Below the pieces are notes generated by a model. It saw only the letters and a program-made list of their open reading frames with translations, did not search any database and was not told where the DNA came from. The position numbers and the translations under genes are program-made. Shown piece by piece: positions 63,976-64,000 of a DNA stretch of 64,000 nucleotides. Within the stretch, counting starts at the first letter, position 1. Each line of letters begins with the position of its first letter. The stretch covers positions 14,451,317-14,515,316 of the forward strand of contig NW_004624781.1 of the NCBI RefSeq assembly GCF_000247695.1, written 5' to 3'. Origin of the DNA: Heterocephalus glaber. Its lineage: Eukaryota > Chordata > Mammalia > Rodentia > Bathyergidae.

Positions 63976-64000
63976 ATGCAGGTAAGCCTTAAATCAATGA

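Larger units (their letters stand above)
59707..64000 (-). other. TCF12: TCF12 intron, upstream of the first visible exon
   Basis: This is intron sequence with no further TCF12 exon recognised. It holds an ID SINE (60691), several MIR pieces, a truncated B1 (62887), a B1-dID (63395) and an old unclassified repeat at the end. The remainder is AT-rich with no gene seen. Confidence 0.8.

Noticed and set aside
59707..64000. Search for the preceding TCF12 exon
   Set aside because: No sequence coding for the expected upstream segment was found; only SINEs, MIR pieces and unique intron.

Overview
The window is one piece of mammalian nuclear DNA, almost certainly from a non-murid rodent. It is AT-rich, and its only gene is split into small exons with GT-AG junctions. 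It is crowded with tRNA-derived ID SINEs, 7SL-derived B1 SINEs and B1-dID composites, over a background of old L1, L2, MIR and hAT fragments. The B1/B1-dID/ID mixture and a private-looking ID subfamily would suit a castorimorph or squirrel-related rodent, but I cannot name the species.

The whole window lies inside TCF12 (HEB), an E-protein basic helix-loop-helix transcription factor read on the minus strand. Ten internal coding exons were found by translation and splice sites. In transcript order they are 59654-59706, 29534-29639, 28233-28372, 27818-27962, 27283-27347, 19445-19523, 10661-10734, 9629-9700, 8717-8923 and 760-874. They keep one open frame over 1056 nt (352 codons) with matching phases at every junction. 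They encode the end of the nuclear localisation signal, the Ser/Pro-rich middle, the second activation domain and the start of the linker to the bHLH. The 5' exons (AD1) lie beyond the high end of the window and the bHLH exons beyond the low end.

The 30-kb intron between the first two exons contains the alternative first exon of the short isoform HEBAlt (coding part 41069-41137). Its start codon has an in-frame upstream stop, and it splices in phase to the exon at 29639. The window therefore covers two promoter choices (one inferred to lie here), plus the 24-residue cassette exon at 9629-9700 that separates the known long and short canonical isoforms.

Everything else is intron. The short open reading frames scattered through it are chance frames or transposon debris. 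I found no rRNA, tRNA gene, CRISPR array or second protein-coding gene. I found no new biological system. The points worth a second look are the HEBAlt exon and its promoter, a tandem acceptor at the AD2 exon, an intronic E-box cluster, a dimeric ID insertion with a single target-site duplication, and the ID/B1 subfamily structure.
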